Of a stretch of DNA of 64,000 bases, positions 11,341 to 22,827 are shown piece by piece. The notes under the pieces were generated by a model. The model saw only the letters and a list, made by a program, of their open reading frames with translations, searched no databases and was not told the origin of the DNA. Numbering within the stretch: position 1 is the stretch's first letter; each line of letters begins with the position of its first letter. Made by a program: the position numbers and the translations under genes. This stretch comes from Spirodela intermedia (lineage: Eukaryota > Streptophyta > Magnoliopsida > Alismatales > Araceae): contig LR746270.1 of the NCBI GenBank assembly GCA_902729315.2, positions 6,953,221-7,017,220 on the forward strand. The letters run 5' to 3'.

Positions 11341-13126
11341 ATTATAAATTTTAGTTTAGTTTGAAATGGTGGTGTAGCGAAGAGTGATTAATATATTAAT
11401 TGATGATCCTGAAATATCTTCGAGGACTATTAAATTTAAGAATTATAAAGTTTAATTTTAGTCTGAGTTGATTACATACAATCCATGGGCATTGATTACA
11501 CAATAACCATCTTGTGAAGTATTTATGGCGAGAAAGAAGATTTCTATGAGTAAAAGATTTCTATGCAGTCAAGAGATATTTATCTGATAATTTCTGATCT
11601 TTAAATAATTCTAAATACCATGGAACTCACGAGTTGTGTACTCTGTATTCAGTGGGCATAGTGGGCATTGACTATTGAAGTTCCAATTTTTGAAATATGT
11701 TCAAACAGAGACTGTTAAATTTGTGTCATGAATTCTGAATTTTAGTTTGAAATAATTGTAGATGGTTCGCATACACTGTCTCTGAAACGCTGATTTTGAA
11801 TTATTAACTCGTGAATTTTCAATCCTGAAATTCAGCTTGTATTCATTAGATGCGATCGTTAGAACCTAATCAGTAAAATGCTTTGTACATAAAATATCAG
11901 TAGTGGTGAAAATTAGTCATGATTCTGACAGGCAGACACCATTTGTTAAATCAATGGTTTCTTAGTCACTGAGCTTTGTTTTCAAGTGGATTGAGATGTC
12001 TGTGATCACACTCCTCGAAGCTGTGATTTTTTCTGTTAATCCGCTGATAAGCCGAAGTGAATCGACTAATTGTATGTGTTGAGGGATAATCTCAAAGCAG
12101 ACCCCATCATTTCCCTCACTTGATTGATTGATCTTCCACATTCTAAACCCACTGCACGACCTGTCTCTCATCCATTCTATCGCGCAGCGGTTTCTTGTCA
12201 CATCACCTTCACCTTGAGCCGATAAGAGCCATACCATTCAGATTAGTCTCACGTGCTGCCGCAAACAACTACTCTTCTTCCTGTAGCGGCGGACACGTCA
12301 GTTACTGCACCTCAGCTTGAAATCGATGCATTTGAGTGTCGACATTTTCACTCTTGTGCAGGATTCTCTGTCTTAACAGTAGGAGACGACTCTGTTTTCG
12401 GATTGCTCGATCATTTCTCTCCCAATTGACCCCTGTCTTGGTTCCTCTGCCATTCTCCCTGAAACCGACAAGATCATCAGGTATTAGACGCCAGCAGTGA
12501 TCTAGCAGGGATCTGGCTAGGATGTAAGAATGGGTGACAACGAGACTAGCCTGTAAGCTCCCAGTAGCTGGCCCTTCAACCCACCTACTGTCTCTCCCCC
12601 TCCCTCTTCTTCTCTCCCTAAATCCACAAGTGACGGCTTCCCTTCCCCGACCCACCGCTGCCTTCTGCTTACTCTGCAGCTAACAAAGACCTCGTTAGAT
12701 GCCGGCCGCAAATTGATCTTCTGTGTGGTGTTTAGCAATGTCCATCCAGCTGCTTAAATGCCGCTCTGCAACCTGAACAGGTCAGTAGCCATGCGCATTT
12801 CTGTCCAACCTCATTCAAGCTTGTTCTTTACGGCCGCTCTCCACATGCAGTGGGCATTTCTTCTGGCTGAGCATGGCGGAGACTGGAAAACTATTCGAGC
12901 CAGATTTGGGTCCCTAATGGAGCTTTAATCAATGGAGGACTCTGCTCGGAAGTCAAACCCATAAGAGCGACGTGGGGGAGACTATGGGGTTTGCGAAGAA
13001 AAGACATCTTGATTTACATCAATGCTTCGTATTGATTTACAACAATGCCTGACAAGAACTGGAGTCGGACTGGGTCGGTCCCAGGGGTTTACAGCAGACT
13101 GCTTCACAATGCTCCGCCGCGTGATC
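11341..13126. other. Intergenic, AT-rich then mixed
   Basis: No family-level coding signal. Bases 11341-11960 are AT-rich. From 12240 the composition becomes mixed. A short segment near 12846-12925 reads like part of a Myb/SANT helix (WAFLLAEHGGDWKTI) before a stop, but no flanking exon supports it. The 3' UTR of the MADS-box gene probably lies just below 13127. Confidence 0.45.
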
Positions 13127-14062
13127 CTAGAAATACGCCCACCCCGGATTCGCGGCAGAAAAGGAAAAAGCTGCTGGATGAGGAGGAAGAAGAGGAGGAA
13201 GGAAGGGGATCACCCCGGGAACGCCTATCGCCGCCTGACATGAGCACAGATAGCTCCTTTGCGCCTCCATTTCAAGGGCATGTCCGCCGGACATTGAAGG
13301 TACCCCCCAGAGGAGCTCCTCCAGTGAAGGACTGCGGAAGGCCTCGTCCGCGACGAGCGGCTCTTGGAAGTACGGCCAGCTGCTCCCCGCTGATAAATCT
13401 CGCACATACTCCCCGTTCCACGGCGAGGCTCCCCAGCCGGCTTCCACTGGGAGGTCGTCGGAGATCTCATGAGGCGGGAACAGAGGAGGGATCATGGAGG
13501 GGAGTCCGGCGGCTACCGCGATCCCGGTGGTGGCTTCTGCTCGGCCTGTAGGACGAATAGCGTTTGCCCCCGCTGCCGCTCCAAAGTCGTTGGTGATCGC
13601 GCCGCTGCTGCCCGAAGTCATCTCGAGAATCTCTCTCCAGAAGGCCATCGGTTCTTCTTTGTCTAGGACATCCAGACAGAACTCGACGTCGGATTTCTGC
13701 ACAGGTCTCTCGGCGGCGGAATTCTGGGGACAAACGGCCGCCTTGGAGTCCCCTTTCCGTCGCTTCGAAGCAGTGTTGGGGGCAGAGGTGGAAGCCCCCC
13801 TCTTTCTCTTCCCACCTGGGCCCTGCCCGCCGCCGATTCCCTGCTGCTCCTTTAGCCGATCGGCGATGCGCTCCGCTTCTTTCATGTCGTGCGGCCAGAT
13901 GAAGAAATCTTCTCCTTCATCGTTGTAGCCGGCTAAGAAGACGTCGACCCCGCACAACGTCGACAACTCGGCGGCCTTCTTCTTCAGACCCTGCTCCCTC
14001 CTTGCCCAAGGTTTCTTCCCCCTGCGCTTGGCACCCCTCTCCATTGCGGAAGTCGAAGCCAT
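13127..14062 (-). CDS. Type I (M-gamma-like) MADS-box transcription factor
   Basis: Intronless frame of 311 aa. Residues about 13-60 are a divergent SRF-type MADS domain: a basic RRGKKPWARREQGLKKKAAEL stretch, then STLCGVDVFLAGY and a FIWPHD segment. The ELSTLCGV core and WP motif are typical of plant type I M-gamma proteins (AGL80/PHE-like). The usual MARKKV-type first 20 residues are replaced and shortened. After a predicted helix (KEAERIADRLKEQQ) come a basic KRKRG nuclear-localisation stretch and a low-complexity Gly/Pro/Ala tail. Family members are nuclear and often act in female gametophyte or endosperm; that role is inferred. Single-exon structure also fits type I MADS. A weaker DNA-binding half-domain is possible because of the altered N-terminus. 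The start is the first ATG of the frame. Confidence 0.75.
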   Translation of the reverse strand: MASTSAMERGAKRRGKKPWARREQGLKKKAAELSTLCGVDVFLAGYNDEGEDFFIWPHDMKEAERIADRLKEQQGIGGGQGPGGKRKRGASTSAPNTASKRRKGDSKAAVCPQNSAAERPVQKSDVEFCLDVLDKEEPMAFWREILEMTSGSSGAITNDFGAAAGANAIRPTGRAEATTGIAVAAGLPSMIPPLFPPHEISDDLPVEAGWGASPWNGEYVRDLSAGSSWPYFQEPLVADEAFRSPSLEELLWGVPSMSGGHALEMEAQRSYLCSCQAAIGVPGVIPFLPPLLPPHPAAFSFSAANPGWAYF

Positions 14063-14688
14063 CTATCTATCTGGTGGGAGGAGGGAGCTGAGAAGGAATG
14101 AGTTCTTGAACTCAATGGCCGTCCCCGCCCCCCCCACTCCTTCTGTTATATCCTCCGCGCTCCCGCCCTCTGTGGCCGGGATCTACCGACCGTTGGGGAG
14201 ATCTCCCGCCCGTTGTGGAGTTTCGAATGGGAGAGTTTGCGCGGGAGCCGAAGGCGGGAGAATTCTTGTGACCGTTGCAAGGAGGATTCCCGCCGGTCAC
14301 CGAGGTACAACAGACCGGTCCGGCTCCAGTTGCCCGGGCCTTGGGTTTTCCTCCTCGGTCGTATCCCTCCCATGCAAATGACTACCAAGGTTCCACGACC
14401 ACATCGCTCCACTGGACCTACACGACATGACAATTAAAAAGGCTTCACGAGAAGGAATACAACCATGTTTCTGTGTGCTTGCATCGCGTCAATCAGGGAC
14501 CGAGTGGCGTGCAGAATGTGTTTATGTGTGTCGAACTCTCATTTACATCGTGTCAATCATCCGCAACTCGGTTCAGATTGGGGCCGAAGGTCGGCGGTTT
14601 CTCCGCCTACAATGTATATCGGTCGCCGGCAGAGCACAGCGAGAAATTATGGAGGGGCATCCACTACCAATTTCACCGGCTCTGGTCC
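14063..14688. other. Upstream region of the MADS-box gene
   Basis: Moderately GC-rich DNA with several overlapping short frames on both strands and none that resembles a protein family. It is the likely promoter and 5' UTR of the minus-strand MADS gene. I see no clear TATA box. Confidence 0.4.
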
Positions 14689-14976
14689 TCAGGGGGCCCA
14701 GGGCATTGAGCAGCTCTGCATGTCTATGGAAGTTCCCCTAAAGTCAACGACATCTTCCAGCAACTCTGGCCTTGCGTTGTGGAATTCCGTGCCATCGAAG
14801 CTCTGAAGAGGCTGCACGTCAATGTCCGTCTTCGAATGCAGGTTCTCAACTGAAGGCAACTGGTTCTGACTTATCTGGGTTGCTGTTGTCTCCTGTTTCT
14901 CCTCGATCTGCGCTTTGCTGATGCTCTCTTCTACGGCGGCCAGCCTGGAGTCGAGAGACAGCACCAGCTCTTCCAA
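14689..14976 (-). CDS. Unrecognised open frame (hypothetical)
   Basis: I do not recognise this frame. It stays open upstream to about 15144, with no ATG at its head. It encodes an acidic helix-like segment (LDSRLAAVEESISKAQIEEK) and a tail ending PWAP, and the upstream extension is Arg/Pro-rich. The composition is more protein-like than the surrounding AT-rich DNA, so it could be a leftover exon of a degraded gene or transposon gag. There is no conserved motif, and no start or splice site that I trust. Confidence 0.25.
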   Translation of the reverse strand: MEELVLSLDSRLAAVEESISKAQIEEKQETTATQISQNQLPSVENLHSKTDIDVQPLQSFDGTEFHNARPELLEDVVDFRGTSIDMQSCSMPWAP

Positions 14977-16470
14977 AGACTCCTTGGAAGGGTGCCCAGC
15001 CAGGCGTCCTCCACCCGCCCGAACTCCCTCTATAGCCTCTTCAGGAGGTCCTGGAAGAATCCAGCGAGAACGTAGCGGGGATTGACGCCGTCTCGCCGGT
15101 TTATAATTTTGGTGAAAGTGTATATTGGCAACAACTTATCTTATAAATAGATTAACTTCGCCAATTCTCAACAATCAGACATCATATGAATTGCTTTATA
15201 AACAATTTATTGAATACTCTATATGAAGGGTGTTTGGTTGCTGGGCCTTTGCATCTACATTGTAAGGAAATCGAACAAAATTGAAGTCTCCAACCAAATC
15301 ATATGTTTTTATTGGATAGCCGTTGACACCAATGAGTATAAACTCTATGACCTGGAAACAAAATAGAACATCATCTCACAAGATGTTTTATTTTATAAAA
15401 ATATCTTTTTATTTCACAATTTTAAATCAAATGCGACACACTTGGATGATCTCTATTCTTTGATCTTGTTCTACCACTACCTATGAATGATATTAGCAAT
15501 GATCTACTACCTTTCCCATCACAATCTAATTTGGATGATTATCTTTTTGATCAGTCATTAATAGAGTCCTCAATAGATCAGTCATACTTACATACAGATT
15601 CACTCGAACTACAGCAAGGAGCTGGAAAAAAAAATCAAGAAATCTTAATAAAGAATACTCGGGGGATGACCTATAGACGTTATCAATGTACAATAAATTT
15701 TTCACACATCTTAAGTAGGGGCAGATTTGTTTCTCTTCTGTTTCATTACGCAGTTCGGACATGACGCATTATTCGCAGAATATAAGCATGAGAACAATAT
15801 TTTATCCTCGTTTTTTCTTTTAATGTTGCTTACAGATTGACGTGGGCTGCCGGATCAGCATGAACAAGCTCACTTGGGAAGTTCAGCAGTGCTTCCGCCT
15901 CGACGATCATCACACAATGAATTGTTGAGGTTTGAGAATAGACCCAAAGTATAGCACAGCCGAGTGAAAAATATGTTAAGATTTCAAGCGAAGGTTAGTC
16001 TTCTTCTTGTAAATGAATCTGCCACGTAGAATATTTTTATACGTAATCATTCTCTTTAATTTGTGAAAGTTTTTGAGCAGAGATCGAGTCTCCTTGTCAA
16101 TTCAACTTCAGCTTGTTGCTTAATCTCCGTGTCTTCGACATGCACTCACTGGGCGGGAGGGAGGGAGGGAGGGAGGGAGGCAGAGAGAGAGATTAAAATC
16201 TTCTTGTCAAATGGTTCCTTCGAGACTAAAATCGAACGATAATTAGTGTAATAGATAAACACTGCTTTCTCTCTAGTTAAATGAAAAATGAGAGTTTTAT
16301 ACTGTCTTCCTCCAAAAGCAATGACAGATCTCCATCAGTGATAGATTCAACGAACACTTGAGGAAAAATTTATTGGAATCATCAAGCGGGTGGGGTTCAA
16401 CTCCCCTGATTGGCGCCTCCCTATTGGCAGCGGCGATGCTTCCAAGATTTGGAGGGGCGCACTTATGACA

Positions 16471-16671
16471 CCCCTCCAAACCCTAAACTGTTTGTCATTT
16501 ATCAGAGTAAGTCTATTTGATTAGTTCAAGGATGTCCAGAGAAAAAACCCAAAAGAAATCAAAACTAAAGGATTATATCATGATTAATCATAAATTAATC
16601 TATTACCCCTCCAACCCCAAACTGTTTGCCATTTATCTAAGTCTATTTGATTTGTTTAAGGGTGTCCAGAG
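16471..16671 (+). repeat. Pair of ~70-bp direct repeats
   Basis: Copies at 16471-16541 and 16606-16671 share CCCCTCCAA-CC, AAACTGTTTG-CATTTATC, GTCTATTTGATT and GTCCAGAG, separated by 64 bp. They look like a diverged local duplication, possibly of an old insertion. Confidence 0.7.
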
Positions 16672-17449
16672 GCAGGGGTTACTTCAGCGCCGTAGCGCCT
16701 GGTACTCGGACATTGGCTCGAGGCAAAAAAGTTGTTAAATGGTAAATTATTCATTCAATCTGTTCAACCAAATTTTCAAAATAATCAAATTTCCTCAGCT
16801 TGTTGATTACAGAAATCAAGAAGAAAATGAATGTTTTATTAGATTTTTACGGATAAAGGTTTGAAATTTTTTTCTAGGCATATTTGCCTAATAATTCCAT
16901 TGATTTTCGGTCGAATGAAAGTACAGGCCGTTGACATATACTATCGTATCCTAGCCGGCGCCTTAAACTATCTAGCTTTTTGTCCACTTCGTTCCCTTTT
17001 GTCATGTGCTGAAGGAATAGTAAAAACCTCTCGAAAGTTAACGCCTCTGAAACAACCCACCCATGCATCCTAAGGATTCAAAATTAGATTGAAGAGATTA
17101 AATCTTGATAATTTGAAGAAATTATTGTCCCATTAGGCTCATCTGAAGCCCTAGAAATGACTTGCACAGGGCGTCCGAACTCATTAGAAGAGAGGCTAAG
17201 AAGGTGAAGACTTGGATGGATGAGAGGGATCAAACTAGTACGCATGCTGATTTTCTTGCTCCACTATTTGACAAGTATTTTTTTTTCACCCTTTTTTTTA
17301 TCAATTTTCTTGCAATATTTCTCAATCTCTTTCCTTTTGTCTACAATGATGCGTTTTACATGTACTGTAATTAACCAAACCGCACACCAAACAGTAAAAC
17401 CAAATTTGTGGCTTTGTGGTTTTTTTCAAGTTTTCTCCCTGCTCAATAT

Positions 17450-17450
17450 A

Positions 17451-17521
<71 letters not shown>
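17450..17521 (+). repeat. Compound microsatellite (TG)n(TA)n(GA)n
   Basis: About 7 TG, 10 TA and 19 GA units run uninterrupted. Long Ser-Leu and Arg-Glu frames across it are artefacts of the repeat. Confidence 0.95.
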
Positions 17522-17523
<2 letters not shown>

Positions 17524-18720
17524 GGCGCCTCTTCAAAACAATACAAGATTTCAAGCTTTCTACCGAATAGGCCTCTCTTACAATGAAGAAAAGAAGAGCA
17601 ATATCATTGTCAATATATGGCATGAACCAAAAAGATGAAGAGTTCAGTGACTGAAGACTCCTCTGAGAGTGTATTTGCAAAGTGACCAATTGTATACACT
17701 TTCGTTTTAATATGTAATTACTAAACTCTAGATACAATTTTGGAGTCCCCCTTTTTCTGTTAATTAAAACGAATTCAGCTTGAAAGTGTCACAAAGTGGA
17801 CTTTCAATCGTTATCAGTCAGCATTTTTTTACAAATAATATTCTTGATGCGTCTAGACCTTGCAGAGATGAAACGTTGAAAATCTTAATCCTTGAGCTTT
17901 CCTCTTAGAAGATATTTGACAGTTACTCTACCTGAACCTAGATATGCAATGACGATACCCCTACCCACAATGATCAACTTCAGCCAAGATGGAGCCATCT
18001 TCATCTTCACACAACAAAGATGGGCAAAAGACAACACAGTGCCTTCTTTCGCCTGCAAGTATGTGAATTGTTCAGATGGCAAAGTGACAATGGGAAGACT
18101 ATGATATATCATCATGTTATTTTAGGTCACTTGGCTCTTTATTTTGGTTGTCCGTCTCCCCAGATAAATGTCAAGATTTTATGGGAACCTCAAAAATGTA
18201 GAAAATGTTTTGGAGCCCACTCCATTTTTTCGCCTAGACCAATTGATCATCAACTCCAATGGAATATCCAAGGATGATGACATGCATAGAGCTCTTTATG
18301 AGAGCTCTTGGGTCACACACTAACACACTCAAGCATATTTAGTTCCAAAGTGAATGAAATTGAATGAAATCGGATGTGCAATATTCAGTGATTTTGTGGC
18401 ATTAGCCACTTCCAGAGTAAATCCAAGGTCTGGACCAAAGAAGAATGGACATATCAGGAAAAGAGAGCCACAGACCTAACTAAGCATCACTGATGTTTCA
18501 GAGATAATCTATCTTAAGAAATTTCATTCAACTGTAGTAGGAAGGGTTTGTGGAGGATATACAACAACTACTGGCACTTTTTAATCGTGAAGACTATGTC
18601 ACAGTGACACAGCAAAAGCAGGTAGTTGTAATAGGATATATGCACAATAAAATGAAAAATTTCAGAATCCACCCCAAAAGTGGACTACAATTGAAGAACA
18701 ACCTTTCACAGGTTACAACC

Positions 18721-19457
18721 TTATGCTTTGGGTCCCAATGAGTTCCCATTATTTACCTTTATCTCCATCAGTTCTTGAACAGGTTGGCGACATATTGGGC
18801 ACTTGCTTGAATGGAGCCTAAATGTTTTCGCACATTCACGACACATGCACTGAAATGAAGGGAAAAAAGAAAAAAAAAAAAGAGGAATCACGCCTCAGAA
18901 GCAGAGGGATATAATTATCCAAAAAGGTATAAAAACATAATGATCCAGAGCTTACCATATGCCGACAAGGCATGACAGCAGTATCCCTCGGTTCAGACAT
19001 GCATATCACACATTCTTTCCCCAAATCATCCCCATTGGTATCATCATTTGCACTGCTTGCAAGGCCGAAAATCTCCCTCAGTTCATATCGCTCGCCATCA
19101 ACCCATAATATCTGCTTAATCACCTTCACTTTTAATTTGTCGTCATTAGTTTTCTCTATCACGGCTTGTGTAATTTGTGCCCCAGAATGTGCCGGACTCT
19201 GACGCTGCTCGTCAGTGGTGGGTGTCGCCTCTGCCCATGTCTTGGCACTTACAACAAGCGGGAAGACATCCTCTTGAGACGGCTTTGAAAGGGCATCCAG
19301 CTCAAAGAATCCAAGATCAATCCCATGACCTGATGACTGACAAAATTTCTGTCCAATCCCTTTTTGAAAGTTTTCCGTCACAGGAGTGTAAATGTCAGGA
19401 TCCATAGGCAAGATATTACATTTCTCTCCCTCTTTAGCAAAGTAGTATATTGTGATG
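18721..19457 (-). pseudogene. LUL/LOG2-type RING E3 ubiquitin ligase, 5'-truncated
   Basis: Two exons, 19457-18956 and 18849-18721, are joined by a 106-bp GT-AG intron. Together they encode about 210 aa of a LOG2-like (LUL) RING E3 ligase. The first begins ITIYYFAKEG after a TTGCAG acceptor and runs through FQKGIGQKF, the conserved KVIKQILWV and YELREIFGL blocks to KECVICMSEPRD...PCRHM. The second has CMCRECAK...CPICRQPVQELMEIKVN. All RING zinc ligands are present and both exons are open. The upstream exon(s), normally carrying the N-myristoylation site and the NHQN-type domain, are not found in the next several kb. I call it a partial gene. A functional gene with a very long first intron or a distant 5' exon remains possible. 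Confidence 0.75.
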
Positions 19458-21186
19458 CTGCAAATAAAAACACAAGCTTAGTAAAGGTACAGGTAGTAGA
19501 ATAAAAAGAACCTGCTTTGAATAAAAAGAACTTCTGAACAGATCAGCAACGTGAATATTCATGGAAGGATTAAACTCTTGGCGACCTATGCTCAATGTGA
19601 TGCAGATAGAAATCCAGGCAGACCAGTCAACTGGCCCTAGGGGACAAGACGACCAACATGGTTAAAATAAAATCAAAATAACACTTTCAATTTTATACAA
19701 ATACTTATAAAATGTTCAAATAGAAAAAACATAAATATATGATACTTTTTAAGTCAATCCAAGCTGCCGATAGGTAAGGAGCGGATGGCACTGACAGTGG
19801 GCAGAGTAAATTTTCGTCCTAATTCTTTCCAACCAACTTCCCACCATCTGCTAATGTTGCGACTGCCTTCTTCCTCAAGCAGTAGCCAGTCTACCCTCCA
19901 GAAAAAAATAGATGGATTAATGAGATCAGGAACCCATGATCCCATATGATTTTGTCACCATCGACTAGGATAAGCCGATTTTCCAACTACTCTCACATGT
20001 CCAGAAGATATTTTAGACTTCACAAAGGTTCTAATATCCCACAATCAAGATGAATGCGATGCTATAATGTCAATATAATATCGTTGGAAAATTACTGACC
20101 ATCTAGTAAGCAAGATATGACTATCCATTTGATAAGAAAAATCCATACCAATTTTTAATATTTTAAAGAGTTGTGTCCCTCCCTGTTATAATATATAATA
20201 GATCATTAAAATAGTGATCAAAACATATAAATGCCTATCTTATTTTTTAGCAAATATCAGATAATGCACTAGTTCTCAAAGGCATCTTTGATACAGGTTA
20301 TTATTTGTCTGCCGTTCTGTCCACCCAGGATGGGGCCATAAAAGGACCTAATTATGGTAACTTCAGTCATGTTTCACTGCACGAGTCCTATGCCAAATTT
20401 TGAGTATCATCGTCTTAAAGCATCTCCACATTATGGAAGAATCATTGAGGAAAAATACTTGAAAGAGAAATATTGTGAAGAATATCATCGTGTTAAGGCA
20501 TCTTCACAATATGGAAGAATCATTGAGGAAAGATCCTTGAAAGAGGAATATTGCAAGAAATCTAGAGCTGAATGATAAATAGTCAAATGGACTAGGTAAC
20601 AGAGTAAAAACAAGGATTGGGCATATGCTAGCCAAAGGTATTTCTACATAAGGGGCAGTGGGAAGGAGTTTTCTACGAGTGGGAAGAAAACAAAATTAAA
20701 TTTGATGAATAATTTGAAATAAGGGATATTTTCAGGAAAAGAAGGTTCAAATACAAAGAGCAATAAAACATAATATGAACATTGAATTAGCAAGTTTTTT
20801 GGTTGAGACAGTAAATTTAGTAAAGAGTCAAATAGATTATTTCAGATTAAAAAACTTTTAGTCAATCTAGTAATAGGAGGGCAGCATCCAAATTGAGAAC
20901 TGATTAACTGCATTAGTCCAATCAAGATTTTGTCAAATCTTCACTTGATTGATTTTTTTATGTTTTCAGGAAGACTAATGAATACAAGATAGCAATCCAT
21001 TAGCCCATTTATTGTACCATGGTTCTTAAGACATCCCCAAGGTGATCAGCCCAGACACAGAGTGTGTATGTCCCTATAGACCATTCTGTCATGAATTTGC
21101 CTCATGAAACACTAAGACAGTTGGCTGATGTGACATGTTTCATAGTGTGTGAGGCTATAGGAACAGGCAATGTGATGCATTAATCC
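19458..21186. other. AT-rich DNA upstream of the LUL fragment
   Basis: No missing LUL exon is recognisable. The minus-strand frame 19754-19945 (Trp-rich, 63 aa) has no known match. A coding-like 78-bp tandem duplication lies at 20402-20557. Confidence 0.45.
20402..20557 (+). repeat. Two tandem 78-bp units, frame-preserving
   Basis: Units 20402-20479 and 20480-20557 each equal 26 codons, and the frame 20354-20575 stays open through both. Each unit encodes EYHR-KAS--YGRIIEE--LKE-YC. Differences include both silent and replacement changes. No start context or homologous family is recognised, so the coding status is open. Confidence 0.8.
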
Positions 21187-21623
21187 ATTAAGTCCTAAAT
21201 CTAGTCGCATTTCCAAACAGAGTTCCGTCGTGAACCTTCTTCTGCATGGCCCGTACTTGTAATCACACATGGTGACGGCGGCATGATGTGTATCTTGTCC
21301 TAAATAAAAGATGGCAATAATAATGTACACCTCGATTGACCGCATGGATGATTCTTCTGTTGTCTGCTTTGAATGTTTAATTGCCGCAAGCTATTGATTT
21401 CTTTTGTCCTTTGTTCAAAATGTACTCCATGCAAAAGAAATTAAGCGTTATAATCAGTAGTTCATTGTGTACACAAACGAAGTCAAGCAAGCCGTTCAGC
21501 AATATGTCCGAAGAAAAACTTGCTTCAAAAGGATTTCATCTCCTTGTCGTAGAAGCAGCTAATTTCATTGATTAAATGTTGAACGGCTTATGTGAAGGAA
21601 TTTATTCAGAGCTTAAATGTCCT
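21187..21623 (+). repeat. Chimeric dispersed copy of the AMP-pseudogene flanks
   Basis: Bases 21187-21226 match 3344-3383 and bases 21227-21623 match 4182-4575. The 798 bases that lie between those source segments at 3384-4181, including the whole AMP pseudogene, are missing here. The junction has the shared trinucleotide TCC. The copy is in the same orientation as the source. Confidence 0.9.
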
Positions 21624-22827
21624 TAACTTAACGCTATATCAGAGATGCACGGTGTCATTACTTCCAAAGATAATTTAGGCTGTTCTACACCATACTTCTC
21701 GACTATAGTTATAAAGTCATTTGACTGCCAATGCAACTAATTTTGAGCAAAATGTAAGATTTCCTGAAGAAAATTACCCAACCTTAGTTCCTTCTTCGTC
21801 CAAATTTATATATAAAATTTGGCTTAATTTCTGCTTCAGAGAGAGACGCTCACATGGAATGCTAAGTGTGTGCACTGATCGACAAAGAAAAAACATCATT
21901 TCTAACATCAAACTCATCGATGTCCTCTCGGGGAACGGTCCCGAGGACCGTGATTCCTTCACAACCGGTGTTATCATCAGGAATCTGCACTGAACGTCAA
22001 GCCTAGTTCCTACACCAAGGCAGGATATATCTAGAAACCTGTTTTTTCTATATATGCTCTTGCCCCGGGGCTTGCAGCGCAGATCAGGGGCCTAATTAAG
22101 AACCTGCTCTCTCCTTCCCCGCCCTCCCGGCCATGCACATCCATATGAAGTCTATCTTCTATCGTCCACATATCCGTTGTGCTGAATCGAGCTGGCTAGG
22201 TCTACTGGGCCAGAGCGTGGCCCTGCTGCTTTGGTCTCTCTCCTGCAGTTTCATCTCTTCAATGGTCAACGCCAGGGCTGCACTAGTGTTTGGTCAATGA
22301 TGACACTCGTCTTATTTTCTCGCAAATTGCAGAGTCAGGCGGATTTTAATGGGTGAACACTGGGCTAGTGCACCCTTCACGTCGGGTAAAAGTAAATCTG
22401 TTACAGCTCCAAGGATGCATATGCGGTCAGAACTTCTACGGTTGTAGAACCTCTCTCTGTCCGTCAACCGGCACCCGTAATGGAACCCAGCTGCCGTGGG
22501 AGATGGACAGGTCCTTGGCGAAGAGAGCATCGGACGCAGCTCTCTTGAGCCATGGTCCATTATTGCAACCATCTTAACAAAGGAATGGACTCCTCTCTGG
22601 AATAGTTCCCGGAGACGGGGAGGAGAACCTCCGTTGTCGCTACAATACCTTATGCATTCCAATCCCTTCTCTACAGGTCTGGTACATTTATGAGCCAGAA
22701 GCGTTCCGAATTAGGAAACAGAGGAGCCATCTAGCTACCGGACGAGTTAGGACCAGAAGGAGTGGGAGGACGAGGAATGGGGGATGTAGAAAGCATGAAT
22801 TTCTCTCAGCTTCCTCCATTCGGACTT
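21624..22827. other. Spacer between duplicated fragments
   Basis: No recognised gene. The overlapping frames at 21721-21993 and 22312-22693 have no identifiable domain. The stretch is moderately GC-rich from 22060 onward. Confidence 0.4.

Larger units (their letters stand above)
15146..18720. other. Intergenic with simple repeats
   Basis: AT-rich, without a recognisable gene. It contains a GGGA/GA tract at about 16154-16192, a pair of direct repeats (16471-16541 and 16606-16671) and a compound TG/TA/GA microsatellite (17450-17521). The frame at 15483-15764 (93 aa) has no known domain. Confidence 0.5.

Noticed and set aside
12846-12925. Myb/SANT-like peptide (AEHGGDWKTI)
   Set aside because: Too short, ends in a stop, and no other exon of such a gene is visible nearby.
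16385-16425. tRNA T-arm-like stem-loop (GGGG-TTCAACT-CCCC)
   Set aside because: No D arm, anticodon arm or acceptor stem can be placed around it.
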